DNA of 26,059 bases from CAYVUI01 sp964454745 (GCA_964454745.1 CAYVUI010000064.1:1-26059), one strand, 5' to 3'; counted from the first letter of the stretch, positions 1-9,446 are shown. The notes: a model not told the origin generated them from the letters alone. Translations and numbers: made by a program.

Positions 1-1712
1 TGACCGATCCGGTTGCGTCCGCCGCCAAGGATGATCACTTTCTGCTTCGCGGTCGGGTTGGCCTCGCACATCTGCTCATACGTCGAATACATATACGGCG
101 TGTGTGCCTCGAACTCCGCCCCGCAGGTATCCACCTTTTTAAAGACAACCTGGACACCCATCTCCTGTCGCAGCTTACGAACCTGGGTTTCTTCGCTGTG
201 GGTCCATTCGGCAATCACCCGGTCACTGAACCCCCACTTCTTGGCCTTTAACATCGTGGCCTTCGTGATTGAACCGAGCTCTTTACCGATCAGTTTTTTC
301 TCAAACGCGACCAGCTCGCGGACATGCTCGAGGAACCACGGATCGATCCCGGTCAGCTCAAAAACATCCTCGACCTTCATCTTCCGCCGGAACGCTTCAG
401 CGACATACCAGATCCGGTCCCAGCAGTTTGTCCGCAGCTTGTCCTTGAGCGAACCCTTGCTCATATCCGGGATGATATATTCATTGCTCAGCGAATACCG
501 GTCAATCTCCAGCGAACGGATCGCCTTCTGGAACGACTCCTTGAACGTCCGGCCGATGGACATTGCCTCGCCGACCGATTTCATCTGCACGGTCAGCGTC
601 GGATCGGTCTTGGAGAATTTTTCAAACGTAAACCGCGGCCACTTGGTGACCACGTAGTCAATCGTCGGCTCAAAGCAGGCCGGTGTTTCTTTCGTAATAT
701 CATTGGGAATCTCGTCGAGCGTATAACCAACCGCCAGCAGCGATGCGATCTTGGCAATCGGAAAACCGGTGGCCTTCGAGGCCAGGGCCGAGCTTCGGCT
801 CACACGCGGGTTCATCTCGATCACGTAGAGCTTGCCGTTTTCCGGGTTGACCGCGAACTGGATATTCGAGCCGCCGGTCTCGACGCCAATGGCCCGGATG
901 ACCTTGAGCGACGCGTCCCGCATGATCTGGTATTCCTTGTCGGTCAGCGTCTGGGCCGGGGCCACGGTCACGCTGTCGCCGGTATGAATGCCCATCGGGT
1001 CGAGGTTCTCAATCGAACAGACAATGACCACGTTGTCCTTCTTGTCCCGCATGACCTCAAGCTCGTATTCCTTCCAGCCGACGACCGACTCCTCAACGAG
1101 CACCTGGGTCTTGGGGCTCAAACTCAGTCCCCAGCGGATGTACTTCTCATACTCGCTCATGTTATAGGCCACGTTACCGCCCATTCCCCCGAGCGTATAC
1201 GACGGCCGAATGATCGCGGGGAACTTGACCAGCTCAATAATCTCCTGCGCCTCGGCCCAGCTATGGGCATACCCGCTTCGGGGCACCTCCAGGCCGATGT
1301 CGATCATCGTCTGCTTGAATTTGTCCCGCTCCTCGGCCCGCTGGATTGCTTCGAGATCGGCACCGAGCAGTTTGACACCGTACTTGTCCAGTATCCCGGC
1401 TTCCGCCAGGTCTACCGCGGTATTTAGCCCCGTCTGGCCGCCCAGCGTGGGCAAAAGTGAATCCGGACGCTCTTTGGCAATGATCTTTTCCACCGCGTCC
1501 AACGTGATCGGCTCGATATACGTCCGGTCCGCCATCTCCGGATCGGTCATGATCGTCGCAGGATTTGAGTTGACCAGCACGACCTCAAAACCCTCTTTCC
1601 GGAGGGCCTTGCACGCCTGGGCACCTGAATAATCAAATTCACATCCCTGCCCGATCACAATCGGACCCGAACCGATGATCAGAATCTTTTTTATGTCCGT
1701 CCGTTTCGGCAT
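1..1712 (-). CDS. carB: Carbamoyl-phosphate synthase large subunit, N-terminal half (cut by window edge)
   Basis: This is the large (synthetase) subunit of carbamoyl-phosphate synthase, which makes carbamoyl phosphate from bicarbonate, ATP and glutamine-derived ammonia for pyrimidine and arginine synthesis. Translation from the ATG at 1712 starts MPKRTDIKKILIIGSGPIVI and continues with IGQGCEFDYSGAQACKAL and NSNPATIMTDPEMADRTYIE, the hallmark start of the first ATP-grasp half. About 570 of the usual ~1070 residues are present. The visible part covers the carboxyphosphate domain and the oligomerisation region, and it breaks off in the first lines of the second half (VIILGGGRNRIGQ). That glycine-rich motif usually reads GGGPNRIGQ, so the arginine is a small oddity. 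An SD-like GGGAG lies 11 nt upstream. It is the last gene of a minus-strand series but has its own promoter. Confidence 0.96.
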   Translation of the reverse strand, partial: MPKRTDIKKILIIGSGPIVIGQGCEFDYSGAQACKALRKEGFEVVLVNSNPATIMTDPEMADRTYIEPITLDAVEKIIAKERPDSLLPTLGGQTGLNTAVDLAEAGILDKYGVKLLGADLEAIQRAEERDKFKQTMIDIGLEVPRSGYAHSWAEAQEIIELVKFPAIIRPSYTLGGMGGNVAYNMSEYEKYIRWGLSLSPKTQVLVEESVVGWKEYELEVMRDKKDNVVIVCSIENLDPMGIHTGDSVTVAPAQTLTDKEYQIMRDASLKVIRAIGVETGGSNIQFAVNPENGKLYVIEMNPRVSRSSALASKATGFPIAKIASLLAVGYTLDEIPNDITKETPACFEPTIDYVVTKWPRFTFEKFSKTDPTLTVQMKSVGEAMSIGRTFKESFQKAIRSLEIDRYSLSNEYIIPDMSKGSLKDKLRTNCWDRIWYVAEAFRRKMKVEDVFELTGIDPWFLEHVRELVAFEKKLIGKELGSITKATMLKAKKWGFSDRVIAEWTHSEETQVRKLRQEMGVQVVFKKVDTCGAEFEAHTPYMYSTYEQMCEANPTAKQKVIILGGGRNRIG

Positions 1713-1852
1713 CGACTCAACTGTCTCCCGTTTTCTCCCCGCCCAGTTCCACTACTTTATCCTAGACAACTCCATTTGCCGGTTCGTTGTTTTTGGGCCC
1801 TGCAATGGCCGGTGTATCGACTTTCGCCCGTGCATCAGTCTAAATTGCGGGC

Positions 1853-1861
1853 ATTATAGCA
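1853..1861 (-). promoter_or_regulatory. Extended -10 promoter of carB
   Basis: On the minus strand this reads TGCTATAAT, a perfect -10 hexamer with the TGn extension. The -35 region is only a T-rich stretch, which fits an extended -10 promoter. It would give a leader of about 135 nt before carB. The same GCTATAAT core recurs upstream of murG, the dockerin-tailed protein and the tubulin-like gene. Confidence 0.55.
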
Positions 1862-1910
1862 CAATACGCCCCGTAAAAAAGGCATTTTTGTGCATTTTAT
1901 CAAGCTTCTT

Positions 1911-1939
1911 AAAAAAACCGTCAAAACCGCAAAAAACGG
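1911..1939 (-). terminator. Weak intrinsic terminator after alr
   Basis: Just after the alr stop, the minus strand has CCGT and ACGG arms (4 bp, large T-rich loop) followed by seven T. The T-tract is good but the stem is poor, so this is a tentative call. Confidence 0.3.
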
Positions 1940-1942
1940 CCC

Positions 1943-3094
1943 TCAATGTATGATCCGTTTTACATGTGCGTGTACACAGGTCAGAATTTCGTAACAGATC
2001 GTATCGGCAAGCTCGCTGAGGGCATACACCCCGCACGGCGAATTATGGTCATTGTCGATCAGGGTTACCTCCTGACCGATTCTCGGATCGGGAACATCCG
2101 TAATGTCCACAAGAATCTGATCCATACACACCCGTCCGACTACGGGCACAATCGAGTCGCCGATCTTCATCTTCGCCTGGTTGGAAAACGCCCGCCAGTA
2201 GCCGTCGGCATAGCCCAGCGGGATCATGCCCAGCAGCGTCTCCCGTTCGGTCACATACGACCGCCCATAGGAGACCGGCTCGCCTTTATCCATCCGCTTG
2301 ATATGGACCAGCGGGGCGGTCAGCTTCATCACCGGCTTTAGTTCGATCGTCGCATCGGGCATCGGACGCGAATAATAGCCGTACATGCTGATCCCGCAGC
2401 GGACCATGTCATAATGGCTCTGAGGCAGCTTGATCGTCGCCGCGGAATTGGCCGCGTGCACCAGCGTGCGGGAACGGTCGATCAACCCCTTCGCAGAATC
2501 GAGAAAAGCGTCAAACCGTTCGATCTGGGTATGCACATAGCTCAAATCCTGTTCGTCCGCGGTGGCAAAATGGGTAAACACGCCCGCCAGTTCAAGGTTC
2601 GGGGCCTTTTCGATCTGTTCAATCACGCGAAGGGCCGCATCGGGCTCAATCCCGTAACGCCCCATCCCCGTCTCGATGTTCACATGCACGCCAAGCTGTT
2701 TGCGGGAATTTTTCAATATCGAAGAGGCATATTCGATCACTCCCTCATCCGAGATCACGCAATGAAAATTCTCCTCCGCACAGGCATGCACCTGTTCGGC
2801 GGGCTGGTTGACGTTGAGCGGTTCGAGGATCAGGATCGGCTGGGTCTCAACCAGGTAGGCAATATGCAACGCCTCGTACAGGCTGGCCACGGCGAAATAA
2901 TCCGCGTGTTCACGCAGCAGCCCCACGATTTCCGTAATCCCATGCCCGTAAGCATTGGCTTTTACCACGGCACAAAAACGGGTATCCGCCGGCGTCAGGG
3001 AGCGAAGGGCCGCAACATTGCCCAGCAGTGCCTCGGAATCAATGTGGGCCTGAAGATCGGGACGAATCAAATGTCCGCTTCGATAATACCGCAT
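1943..3094 (-). CDS. alr: Alanine racemase
   Basis: PLP-dependent racemase that converts L- to D-alanine for peptidoglycan. The 383-residue length is typical. The N-terminal barrel carries AVVKANAYGHG, whose lysine (about residue 45) binds PLP. The C-terminal part has IPLGYADGYWR, containing the catalytic tyrosine, and VGRVCMDQ, the usual active-site loop. HFATADEQD and AANSAATIKLP are further family segments. I chose the ATG at 3094 rather than the TTG one codon upstream because GGAAGG lies 8 nt before it. It follows the membrane protein gene by 69 nt and probably shares its transcript. D-alanine production fits with the aminotransferase and with murG elsewhere in the window. Confidence 0.95.
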   Translation of the reverse strand: MRYYRSGHLIRPDLQAHIDSEALLGNVAALRSLTPADTRFCAVVKANAYGHGITEIVGLLREHADYFAVASLYEALHIAYLVETQPILILEPLNVNQPAEQVHACAEENFHCVISDEGVIEYASSILKNSRKQLGVHVNIETGMGRYGIEPDAALRVIEQIEKAPNLELAGVFTHFATADEQDLSYVHTQIERFDAFLDSAKGLIDRSRTLVHAANSAATIKLPQSHYDMVRCGISMYGYYSRPMPDATIELKPVMKLTAPLVHIKRMDKGEPVSYGRSYVTERETLLGMIPLGYADGYWRAFSNQAKMKIGDSIVPVVGRVCMDQILVDITDVPDPRIGQEVTLIDNDHNSPCGVYALSELADTICYEILTCVHAHVKRIIH

Positions 3095-3163
3095 CAACCG
3101 TGCCTTCCGTGTTTGAAGCCGTAGTCCATTCTCAACATCAAATCAATCTGCCGTCACCGCCGT

Positions 3164-5668
3164 CTACCAGACTGCCGCTTTGGCGTATTTTTTATGTTCA
3201 CCGATTAACTCTTTATGAATGGAGGCGTATTCTCTGGCGTCACTGCCTTTTAGGTACTGTGAAAGAATCTGGGCAAAAATTTGTGCCGCAGCGTAATCAT
3301 TGCCGAATCCGGATTTTGTGACAATCTGCTTTTTTTCTGCCTGGAACTTCTGAAGATACCCCTGCATGATTGCAATGGCTTCATCGCGAATCTCGGGCCG
3401 CTGGGCCGCGTTGACGATCTCAACGGCGGATGCCCTGCTGGGATATCTTTCAAAAGCCGCTTTCGCAAAGGCAAGTCCCTTGCGATGATTCTCATCCCCG
3501 GCAATGCTCAGGTATTGCCTCGCATAAGTGATGTCACGCGAAAACTCTGTCGGAAATGCCAGTTCCTCGGTCAACAGCCTGCGGTAAAACGCCTTGCCTT
3601 TTTCCGATTCGATATCCACATACATTACCTGCTCGTTATCAATATAACCCGGCCGCCAGTTGGTTTGTCGCACGAGGGCACGCATAAATAATGAATCAAG
3701 CTGATTGGCCGGCATAATCACCACCCATACATCCTCTTGCGAGAAGAATGTATCAAGCCATTCGCCAACCTCCTGCAAGAGTTCTTTCGTTTGCGGCTGG
3801 CGTCTTTGCAGCGCCCGGACGCCTGGCATTCCCCCGCTGAAAACGAGATTCCAGCGAACAAAATCTGAATGATCATACGCCGCCTGGGCCCTTCCGTCCA
3901 TAAACAGCTTCAGGGGCACTTCGCCGGTCTCTTCATCCGGCTGCTGGAAGAACGCCAGCGCCCCGCCCTCAGTCCAGTAATTGAACATCCTGCCATTGAT
4001 TGAATTGGCTCGCAGAAACTCGCCTATATCATAAGGCTTTAAGTGCGAGGCCGTCATCCGGTTAAAAACTGAATCCCGCCTTCCGTCATTGACCCACGGA
4101 TCGAGATAGATCCGCTTGAACTTGAGCCCAAAATAAATACCAAAGACCGCCACAAAAATCGCCACAGCGCCGATCACACCAAGACGGACCTGTTTGGGAA
4201 TCGGCGAAACAAACGACTCGTCAAATTTATGCAGGTTCCATTTTGCGCTGATCATCGAGTAGACCTGCTGAATCAGCATCGCGGCCAGCGGGCACCCCGC
4301 CGCCGCGGCAATGGGTATGAACCGGCGTGACTGAACCGCCATGTAAATCGTAAGGCCAACAGTCAACAGCAGAGGGATATCAATCTTTGGCCACAGGTAA
4401 TATGCCCGCCCGGGAGCCGAAGTCCCCTGCTGATTCGGGGTATCGCTCTTTTTCTCCACGCGGTCCGCAACCTGGCGGGGGCGAAGAAACAGCAAGATCG
4501 CCCAGGCAATCCCAATCAGCCAGATCGCAATAAAAAAGTACAGAAACGGCATTTCGTTGCCGACAGGATTGGACCACTCAAACGCCCCGTGCCACTCGTT
4601 GACCTGCCGCCACGATTCGGCGTTCTCAGATACACTGATCACCCACGTATGCGTCAGGTTGGTAATGTAATACGGATTAAACGCGACCACCGCGGTCAGC
4701 GCCGCAATATACGCCAGACCCATCTCGATCACCGCGGGAAAATCTACCTTGACAAGCCGCTTGCGACCAAACGCCAGCAACAAATCCACCACCACCATAA
4801 CGACAAAAAGACCGAGCATCTTGCCAATCGCTGCCGAAGGATCTGCCGCTCCGACGGCCGATGCATTGATCTTTTTACACGCAAAAACGAAAAAGACCAG
4901 CCCCACGGTGTTGTACAGGATCAGCGACCACTTGCGAGGGATCGCGGTAAGAAAATGCATCCCGATAAATGGCACCATCATGATGAAAATGTATATGTAC
5001 CCGCCGTGCACATTGCCCCAGAACACCGCCACCGGCAGCATCAGCCAGATAAAGTGCCGGTTCTTATAGACCGTCAGACACAAAACCAGCAGTACACAGG
5101 GCACCAGCAGGTTGGAATACACCGCGGGCCGGACATCAAGAAAACTGCGTCCGATCACCAATGCGACCGCCGCGGCAACCGCACTTAAAGGGCCGCGAAC
5201 ACCGATCACTCTCGCCAGCAGGTAAATCACCCCTGCCGCCAGGAAGTTCACTACGAACTTCCACACAATCAGCATGTCATAATTCAAATCGCCATCGGAA
5301 CCGAATTTCCGGGCCAGCGAATAAAACGTGACATGCGTTCCCCAGTTCTGGTTGACCCAGCCGGTCGGATGAATCTTGCGGACCGTCTCGATGCCAACGC
5401 TTTTCGCCAGCGAGCGAAAAAAGCCCGGCCACTGCTCGATCTCTTCCTGGGTCGGACCGGACGAATGCGAATTCGCACTGAACGGTTCGACAGTATCCAC
5501 ACCGTGGTCGAGGTGATGCCGACCACATGCCATGGCAACCCACGTATCCCCGGCTGCCACCATGTGCGTACAGGCGTAAAATGTAAATACCGCCATCCCG
5601 AGAAAGAACAGCCACATGGGCCATCCGCAGTTGGGACGTTCGATCTTACCGTTTAGCTCTTGAGCCAT
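3164..5668 (-). CDS. Large GT-C-fold integral membrane protein, probable lipid-linked glycosyltransferase
   Basis: This 834-residue membrane protein has one helix near residues 15-37, a large external loop, about ten more helices, and a soluble C-terminal domain of about 300 residues. The first loop has AAGDTWVAMACG and later VDTVEPFS, matching the D-x-W ... G-x-x-x-x-T-D-P-F-S pattern of GT-C-type proteins. WVNQNWGTHV, RPAVYS (about 180-185) and NVHGG (219-223) are other recurrent segments of this group. The soluble part has INGRMFNYWTEGGAL and LFMDGRAQAAYD, also typical. GT-C enzymes transfer sugars from polyprenyl-phosphate donors; donor and acceptor are not predictable here. The ATG overlaps the end of the aminotransferase gene by 16 nt, and GGAAGA lies just before it, so the two are probably translationally coupled. 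Confidence 0.75.
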   Translation of the reverse strand: MAQELNGKIERPNCGWPMWLFFLGMAVFTFYACTHMVAAGDTWVAMACGRHHLDHGVDTVEPFSANSHSSGPTQEEIEQWPGFFRSLAKSVGIETVRKIHPTGWVNQNWGTHVTFYSLARKFGSDGDLNYDMLIVWKFVVNFLAAGVIYLLARVIGVRGPLSAVAAAVALVIGRSFLDVRPAVYSNLLVPCVLLVLCLTVYKNRHFIWLMLPVAVFWGNVHGGYIYIFIMMVPFIGMHFLTAIPRKWSLILYNTVGLVFFVFACKKINASAVGAADPSAAIGKMLGLFVVMVVVDLLLAFGRKRLVKVDFPAVIEMGLAYIAALTAVVAFNPYYITNLTHTWVISVSENAESWRQVNEWHGAFEWSNPVGNEMPFLYFFIAIWLIGIAWAILLFLRPRQVADRVEKKSDTPNQQGTSAPGRAYYLWPKIDIPLLLTVGLTIYMAVQSRRFIPIAAAAGCPLAAMLIQQVYSMISAKWNLHKFDESFVSPIPKQVRLGVIGAVAIFVAVFGIYFGLKFKRIYLDPWVNDGRRDSVFNRMTASHLKPYDIGEFLRANSINGRMFNYWTEGGALAFFQQPDEETGEVPLKLFMDGRAQAAYDHSDFVRWNLVFSGGMPGVRALQRRQPQTKELLQEVGEWLDTFFSQEDVWVVIMPANQLDSLFMRALVRQTNWRPGYIDNEQVMYVDIESEKGKAFYRRLLTEELAFPTEFSRDITYARQYLSIAGDENHRKGLAFAKAAFERYPSRASAVEIVNAAQRPEIRDEAIAIMQGYLQKFQAEKKQIVTKSGFGNDYAAAQIFAQILSQYLKGSDAREYASIHKELIGEHKKYAKAAVW

Positions 5669-6840
5669 TCTTCCAGTCGGTCCAATCCTTTGGAGATCTG
5701 TTCCATTGAGGTCGCAAAACTAAGCCGTACATTCTTATCGCAGCCGAAAGGTTCGCCGGGCACCACTGCCACATGCACTTTCTCAAGCAGTGCCTTGGCC
5801 ATACCCATCGCCGAATCGATCTTCTCGCCGCCGACGGTGCGGCCAAAGAGCCCTGAAACATCCGGGAAGCAATAGAATGCACCCGTCGGCTCATGGCAGG
5901 AGATGCCGTCAATCGCGTTCAAACGCTCGGACATGTACGCACCGCGCTTCTCGAATTCTACACGCATTGATTCAACCGCCTCGGCCCCGCGTTCCAGCGC
6001 GGCAATACCCGCATACTGGGCAAAACTGACGGGGTTTTGCGTCATGTGTGACTGTAGTTTCCCCATCGCCTTGATCGCGTCGGTCGGGCCTGCCGTGTAG
6101 CCCAGCCGCCAGCCGGTCATCGCGTAGGCCTTGCTCATCCCGTTGATCGTCAGTGTACGCTCATACGCATCCTTACTGATCGAGGCGAAACTGACAAATT
6201 TCGTGCCCCGGTATACCAGCATCTCGTAAATCTCGTCCGAGATGACCATTACATCCGTCCCGGTCAATACATCGGCCAGGGCCTTGAGTTCCTCAGGAGT
6301 ATAGGTAAATCCGCCGGGGTTATTGGGCGAATTGAGAATGATCGCTGCGGTTTTACTGCTGATTGCACCCTTGAGCTGCTCGGGGGTAATCTTGTAGCTG
6401 TTGGAAATATCCGTCTGGACCACCTTCGGGGTTCCGCCGGCCAGTTTAACCGCCTCGGGATATGTGACCCAGTACGGGGTCACCAGGATCACCTCGTCAC
6501 CGGGATCAATTGTCGCCTGGAGCGACTCATACACCGAGTGCTTGGCCCCGATATTTACAATGACCTGGTCCGTGGTGTAGTCCAGGCCGTTGTCTTTTTT
6601 CAGTTTTTCGCTGATTGCCTTGCGAAGGGCGGGAATACCCGGGGTAGCCGTGTACTTGGTCTGACCGGCCTGCATGGCCTCAATCGCGGCCTGCTTGATA
6701 AAATCCGGAGTATCAAAGTCCGGTTCTCCGGCTCCAAAGCTTACGACATCAATCCCCGACGCCTTCATTTCTTTCGCACGCCCTGTCACTGCCATTGTTG
6801 CCGAGGGCGGCACCGCCTGTGCGCGTTGTGAAACTTTCAT
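5653..6840 (-). CDS. Class I/II pyridoxal-phosphate aminotransferase (aspartate aminotransferase type)
   Basis: A 395-residue fold-type I aminotransferase that probably interconverts aspartate or aromatic amino acids with their 2-oxo acids. SFGAGEPDFDTPDFI near the start, NSPNNPGG (about 170-177), SDEIYEMLVY (201-210) and NGMSKAYAMTGWRLGY are all visible. In the last, K237 is the PLP lysine and the following arginine a phosphate contact. NVRLSFATS near the C-terminus carries the substrate carboxylate arginine. The reading frame is open for 24 more codons upstream, but the ATG at 6840 is preferred: AAGGG sits a few nt before it and the family normally starts at MKVSxRAxxxxPS. It is the first gene of the cluster with the GT-C protein and alr. 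The exact substrate cannot be read from the sequence. Confidence 0.92.
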   Translation of the reverse strand: MKVSQRAQAVPPSATMAVTGRAKEMKASGIDVVSFGAGEPDFDTPDFIKQAAIEAMQAGQTKYTATPGIPALRKAISEKLKKDNGLDYTTDQVIVNIGAKHSVYESLQATIDPGDEVILVTPYWVTYPEAVKLAGGTPKVVQTDISNSYKITPEQLKGAISSKTAAIILNSPNNPGGFTYTPEELKALADVLTGTDVMVISDEIYEMLVYRGTKFVSFASISKDAYERTLTINGMSKAYAMTGWRLGYTAGPTDAIKAMGKLQSHMTQNPVSFAQYAGIAALERGAEAVESMRVEFEKRGAYMSERLNAIDGISCHEPTGAFYCFPDVSGLFGRTVGGEKIDSAMGMAKALLEKVHVAVVPGEPFGCDKNVRLSFATSMEQISKGLDRLEEWLKS

Positions 6841-6979
6841 TGTTTCCCTTCCCAAATTCGCTAAATTAACCTGATTACGATTTAAACGCCTGCTTTTCGC
6901 ATACCTATGCACAATTCCCGCACCGCGAATCTGCCGGCGCAGGGTTTCACCCTTGGGGTCTGACTATACAATGTCCTGT

Positions 6980-7007
6980 AATATAGCGAATAAAAGTCAC
7001 AAATCAA
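6980..7007 (-). promoter_or_regulatory. Sigma70-type promoter for the aminotransferase/GT-C/alr cluster
   Basis: On the minus strand TTGATT (7002-7007) and TATATT (6980-6985) are 16 nt apart, with GC before the -10 as in other promoters of this window. This gives a leader of about 130 nt. Confidence 0.5.
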
Positions 7008-7065
7008 CTAATTTCGCATTTTTGTTCATCATCTCCCCGCCTTTTTGACGAAAATCTAATGGGTA

Positions 7066-7081
7066 CCCTTTCTAAAAAGGG
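7066..7081. repeat. Short inverted repeat CCCTTT/AAAGGG upstream of the NKWYS gene
   Basis: CCCTTT and AAAGGG (6 bp) are separated by four bases, about 35 bp before the start codon at 7116 and after a TTGACG at 7045-7050. It could be a hairpin in the leader or an operator. No good -10 is visible at the right spacing. Confidence 0.3.
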
Positions 7082-7115
7082 CAATCACTGTATATCTCTT
7101 CGGAGTAAGGTAACC

Positions 7116-8270
7116 ATGGATAACAAGATGGCAGATATCCTCATCTACCAGATGGGCAAGACAGCAGGCAACACCATTCGCAAAACCCTCATCTCGAAAA
7201 GGATGCTCAGCGATTACGTCCACTTTCTCAGTGATAAAGAGATAGAATCGCGTTTACAGTGCTATAATCGCAGGGGTGTCGAGCCGGCCAACCATTGGAA
7301 AGACAGCGTCCGTGTGGCCAACTGTCTTAAGAACCTTCGCCCGAATTTCGACCAATTGCGGATGATCTCGACCTTCCGGGAACCTATCGGCAGAACGATC
7401 TCCTGTGTATTTGAAGATCTGGACAATCTTTTCCCGGAACTGCATGGCCGCGATGACGACCAGGCCAGGGACCGGATATTCACACATCTGACGACTCATT
7501 TTACCAAAACAGACCCCAGCACGGAATTTACCTGCTGCTGGTTCAAAAACGAGCTGTATACCGTAACAGGGATCGATGTCTACCAACTGCCTTTCAATCA
7601 TGAAAGGGGCTTTATCCTCTTTGAGCAGTTCGGCGCACGGGTATTAATTATGAAATACGAGCGTCTGCGGGAAATCTTCTCCGCGGCGCTTTCCTCGCTG
7701 CTCGAAACGGATATTTCCGCCCCGGTCAATTCCAATGTCTCCGAACAAAAGCATTACGCCAGGCTCTACAAACGAATCCAGAGGGAATACTCGCTTGACG
7801 AAAGAGTGCTAACCCGTTACTATGAAACATCTTACATGAAACACTTCTATACGGACGATGAAATCCAGGGCTTTATCAACCAATGGACCGGCAGGCGGGA
7901 CAATCATCAGCGGCTCATCGAACTGGCGGAAAAACACCTCGCATCCGGCTCTTATGCCAACGCTGCCCAGACCTGCCGTCAAATTCTCGATATTGAACCG
8001 GAATCCAGCCAGGCCTCTTTCCTGCTGGCCAGGCTGTTTCTCAAGACCGGACAAGACCACCTGGCGATCCGGGAATACCGAAAAATCCTGTCAAGGAATC
8101 CCTTCGACCGCGAGGTGGTTATCGAATCCAGCAAGCTGCTGACCGCAAACAACATGGCGGACAATGCATTTACCCTCTGTGTCTGCTATCTCGAGAAAAA
8201 CCCGGAAGATTTCGAGGTCCGTAATCTTGCCGCTGCCATCCAGAACCAATGCCTCTCTGTTGTAGGATAA
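7116..8270 (+). CDS. NKWYS-family sulfotransferase-like protein with C-terminal TPR repeats
   Basis: This 384-residue protein resembles the NKWYS family (putative capsular polysaccharide synthesis proteins, related to PAPS-dependent sulfotransferases). ILIYQMGKTAGNTIRKTL (about 9-25) looks like the 5'-phosphosulfate loop with K15 and T16. STFREPIGRTIS (85-96) looks like the 3'-phosphate site with R88-E-P and S96. WFKNELYTVTGIDVY, VLIMKYERL, the NxxxxKHY segment at 207-214 and HFYTDDEI (243-250) follow in family order. Residues from about 262 form TPR-like helical repeats (YANAAQTCRQILDIEPESSQ). The start at ATG 7116 is supported by AAGG 5 nt upstream; an open frame continues 19 codons further up. 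A related gene follows after 3 nt. Its substrate is unknown; a cell-surface glycan is the guess. Confidence 0.7.
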   Translation: MDNKMADILIYQMGKTAGNTIRKTLISKRMLSDYVHFLSDKEIESRLQCYNRRGVEPANHWKDSVRVANCLKNLRPNFDQLRMISTFREPIGRTISCVFEDLDNLFPELHGRDDDQARDRIFTHLTTHFTKTDPSTEFTCCWFKNELYTVTGIDVYQLPFNHERGFILFEQFGARVLIMKYERLREIFSAALSSLLETDISAPVNSNVSEQKHYARLYKRIQREYSLDERVLTRYYETSYMKHFYTDDEIQGFINQWTGRRDNHQRLIELAEKHLASGSYANAAQTCRQILDIEPESSQASFLLARLFLKTGQDHLAIREYRKILSRNPFDREVVIESSKLLTANNMADNAFTLCVCYLEKNPEDFEVRNLAAAIQNQCLSVVG

Positions 8271-8273
8271 CCC

Positions 8274-9446
8274 ATGAGCGAGCTGCCCGTAATCGTCTAT
8301 TCGATGAGATATACCCGCACCGCGGGAATGTTAAAAGGCCTGCGAGCTCTCGGCTATGACTGCCAGTTGGCAAATACGCTGATCTGGGACGACCTGGCCA
8401 AATCCTCCGACGCCTCGCAGCATACCCGCACGCAAAAATATCTCAGCAAGCTCTTTTTTGCCAACAAGGGCTGTGCGGTCTGGAAGTTCGTTACTCCCAT
8501 CCGTGAACCGGTGGCCCGCATCGTGGACCAGCAGATCAAACACGTCCTTGACCATGCCGGGCCGGAGATGATCCCCACTGACCCCCAGGCCCCGATATCC
8601 GCGGAGGAACATCAGCCGCTGGTTGAGCAGATATCTCAGAACATCCATGAAACGCTCCGCAATTTTGACCCACAAAAGGATGATACCTATCTCTGGTTTG
8701 AGAACTGCTTTTACCCGATACTGGGAGTCGATGTCTTTACTTCCGGCTTCCACCGGGAAAACGGCTACCAGATATTCTATGTCGAAGACGGCGACATCCT
8801 GCTGATAAAGACTGAAATGATCCATGAGAACATCACCGAAGCGATGTATGAATTCCTTTCGATTCGTGATTTTACCCTGCCTGAAACCGGCACAAATGAA
8901 AAAGAGGCGGTTTCCAATTCCTTTGCGGCACTTAGGGCGAGAATCCTCGGGCAAATCCAAATCCCACGTGATATTCTCGAACCGATCTATGAATCGGACT
9001 ATGTCACAACCTTTTATACCGAAGAAGAGATCGAGAATTTCCTCGATAAATGGACCGGTCAGGGCCGCTCGGTGGAACACTATCTCCAGTTCGGCCAAAA
9101 GCTCATGACCGAAGGCGACGCCCTCGGCGCGCTGCTCAATTACGAGCGTGCCATTGAGAAAGACCCCGCCTGCGTAACGGCATACAATGAGATGGGTAAA
9201 ATCTACAAACGCGCCGGCCAGGTAGCCAGGGCTGCCCAGAACTTCCTAAACGCCCTTCAGCTCGATCCCCAAAGCAAGCAGACGCTGGACAACTGCGTCG
9301 AGATTATGGATGAAAGCGGATACGGCGACCAGGCCCAGCGCCTGGCGGAAAGCTTCCTCGATCCGTCAGATCAAATCCCCACCCCGGAACCCGAAGAAAA
9401 CCTCACGGAAAAAAATCAGGCCGCACAGTTCCTCGACATGGAATAA
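8274..9446 (+). CDS. Divergent NKWYS-like TPR protein, second copy of a tandem pair
   Basis: This 390-residue protein aligns with the preceding gene along its length: IREPVAR (76-82) matches FREPIGR, WFENCFYPILGVDVF matches WFKNELYTVTGIDVY, ILLIKTEMI matches VLIMKYERL, and TTFYTEEEIENFLDKWTG matches HFYTDDEIQGFINQWTG. TPR-like repeats follow from about residue 265 (GALLNYERAIEKDPACVTAY). The first-loop signature is gone: GKTAGNT became RYTRTAG, so the lysine is Y, and the serine after REP..R is V. It may therefore not bind PAPS and could be a partner or scaffold for the upstream protein. A 3-nt gap and AGGA before the ATG point to one operon. The acidic C-terminal 35 residues are low complexity. 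Confidence 0.65.
   Translation: MSELPVIVYSMRYTRTAGMLKGLRALGYDCQLANTLIWDDLAKSSDASQHTRTQKYLSKLFFANKGCAVWKFVTPIREPVARIVDQQIKHVLDHAGPEMIPTDPQAPISAEEHQPLVEQISQNIHETLRNFDPQKDDTYLWFENCFYPILGVDVFTSGFHRENGYQIFYVEDGDILLIKTEMIHENITEAMYEFLSIRDFTLPETGTNEKEAVSNSFAALRARILGQIQIPRDILEPIYESDYVTTFYTEEEIENFLDKWTGQGRSVEHYLQFGQKLMTEGDALGALLNYERAIEKDPACVTAYNEMGKIYKRAGQVARAAQNFLNALQLDPQSKQTLDNCVEIMDESGYGDQAQRLAESFLDPSDQIPTPEPEENLTEKNQAAQFLDME

Noticed and set aside
324..1427. 367-codon open frame on the plus strand
   Set aside because: It is antisense to carB, whose protein sequence is unmistakable.
4589..5188. 199-codon plus-strand frame rich in His, Gln and Arg
   Set aside because: Antisense to the GT-C membrane protein; the composition is that of a shadow frame.
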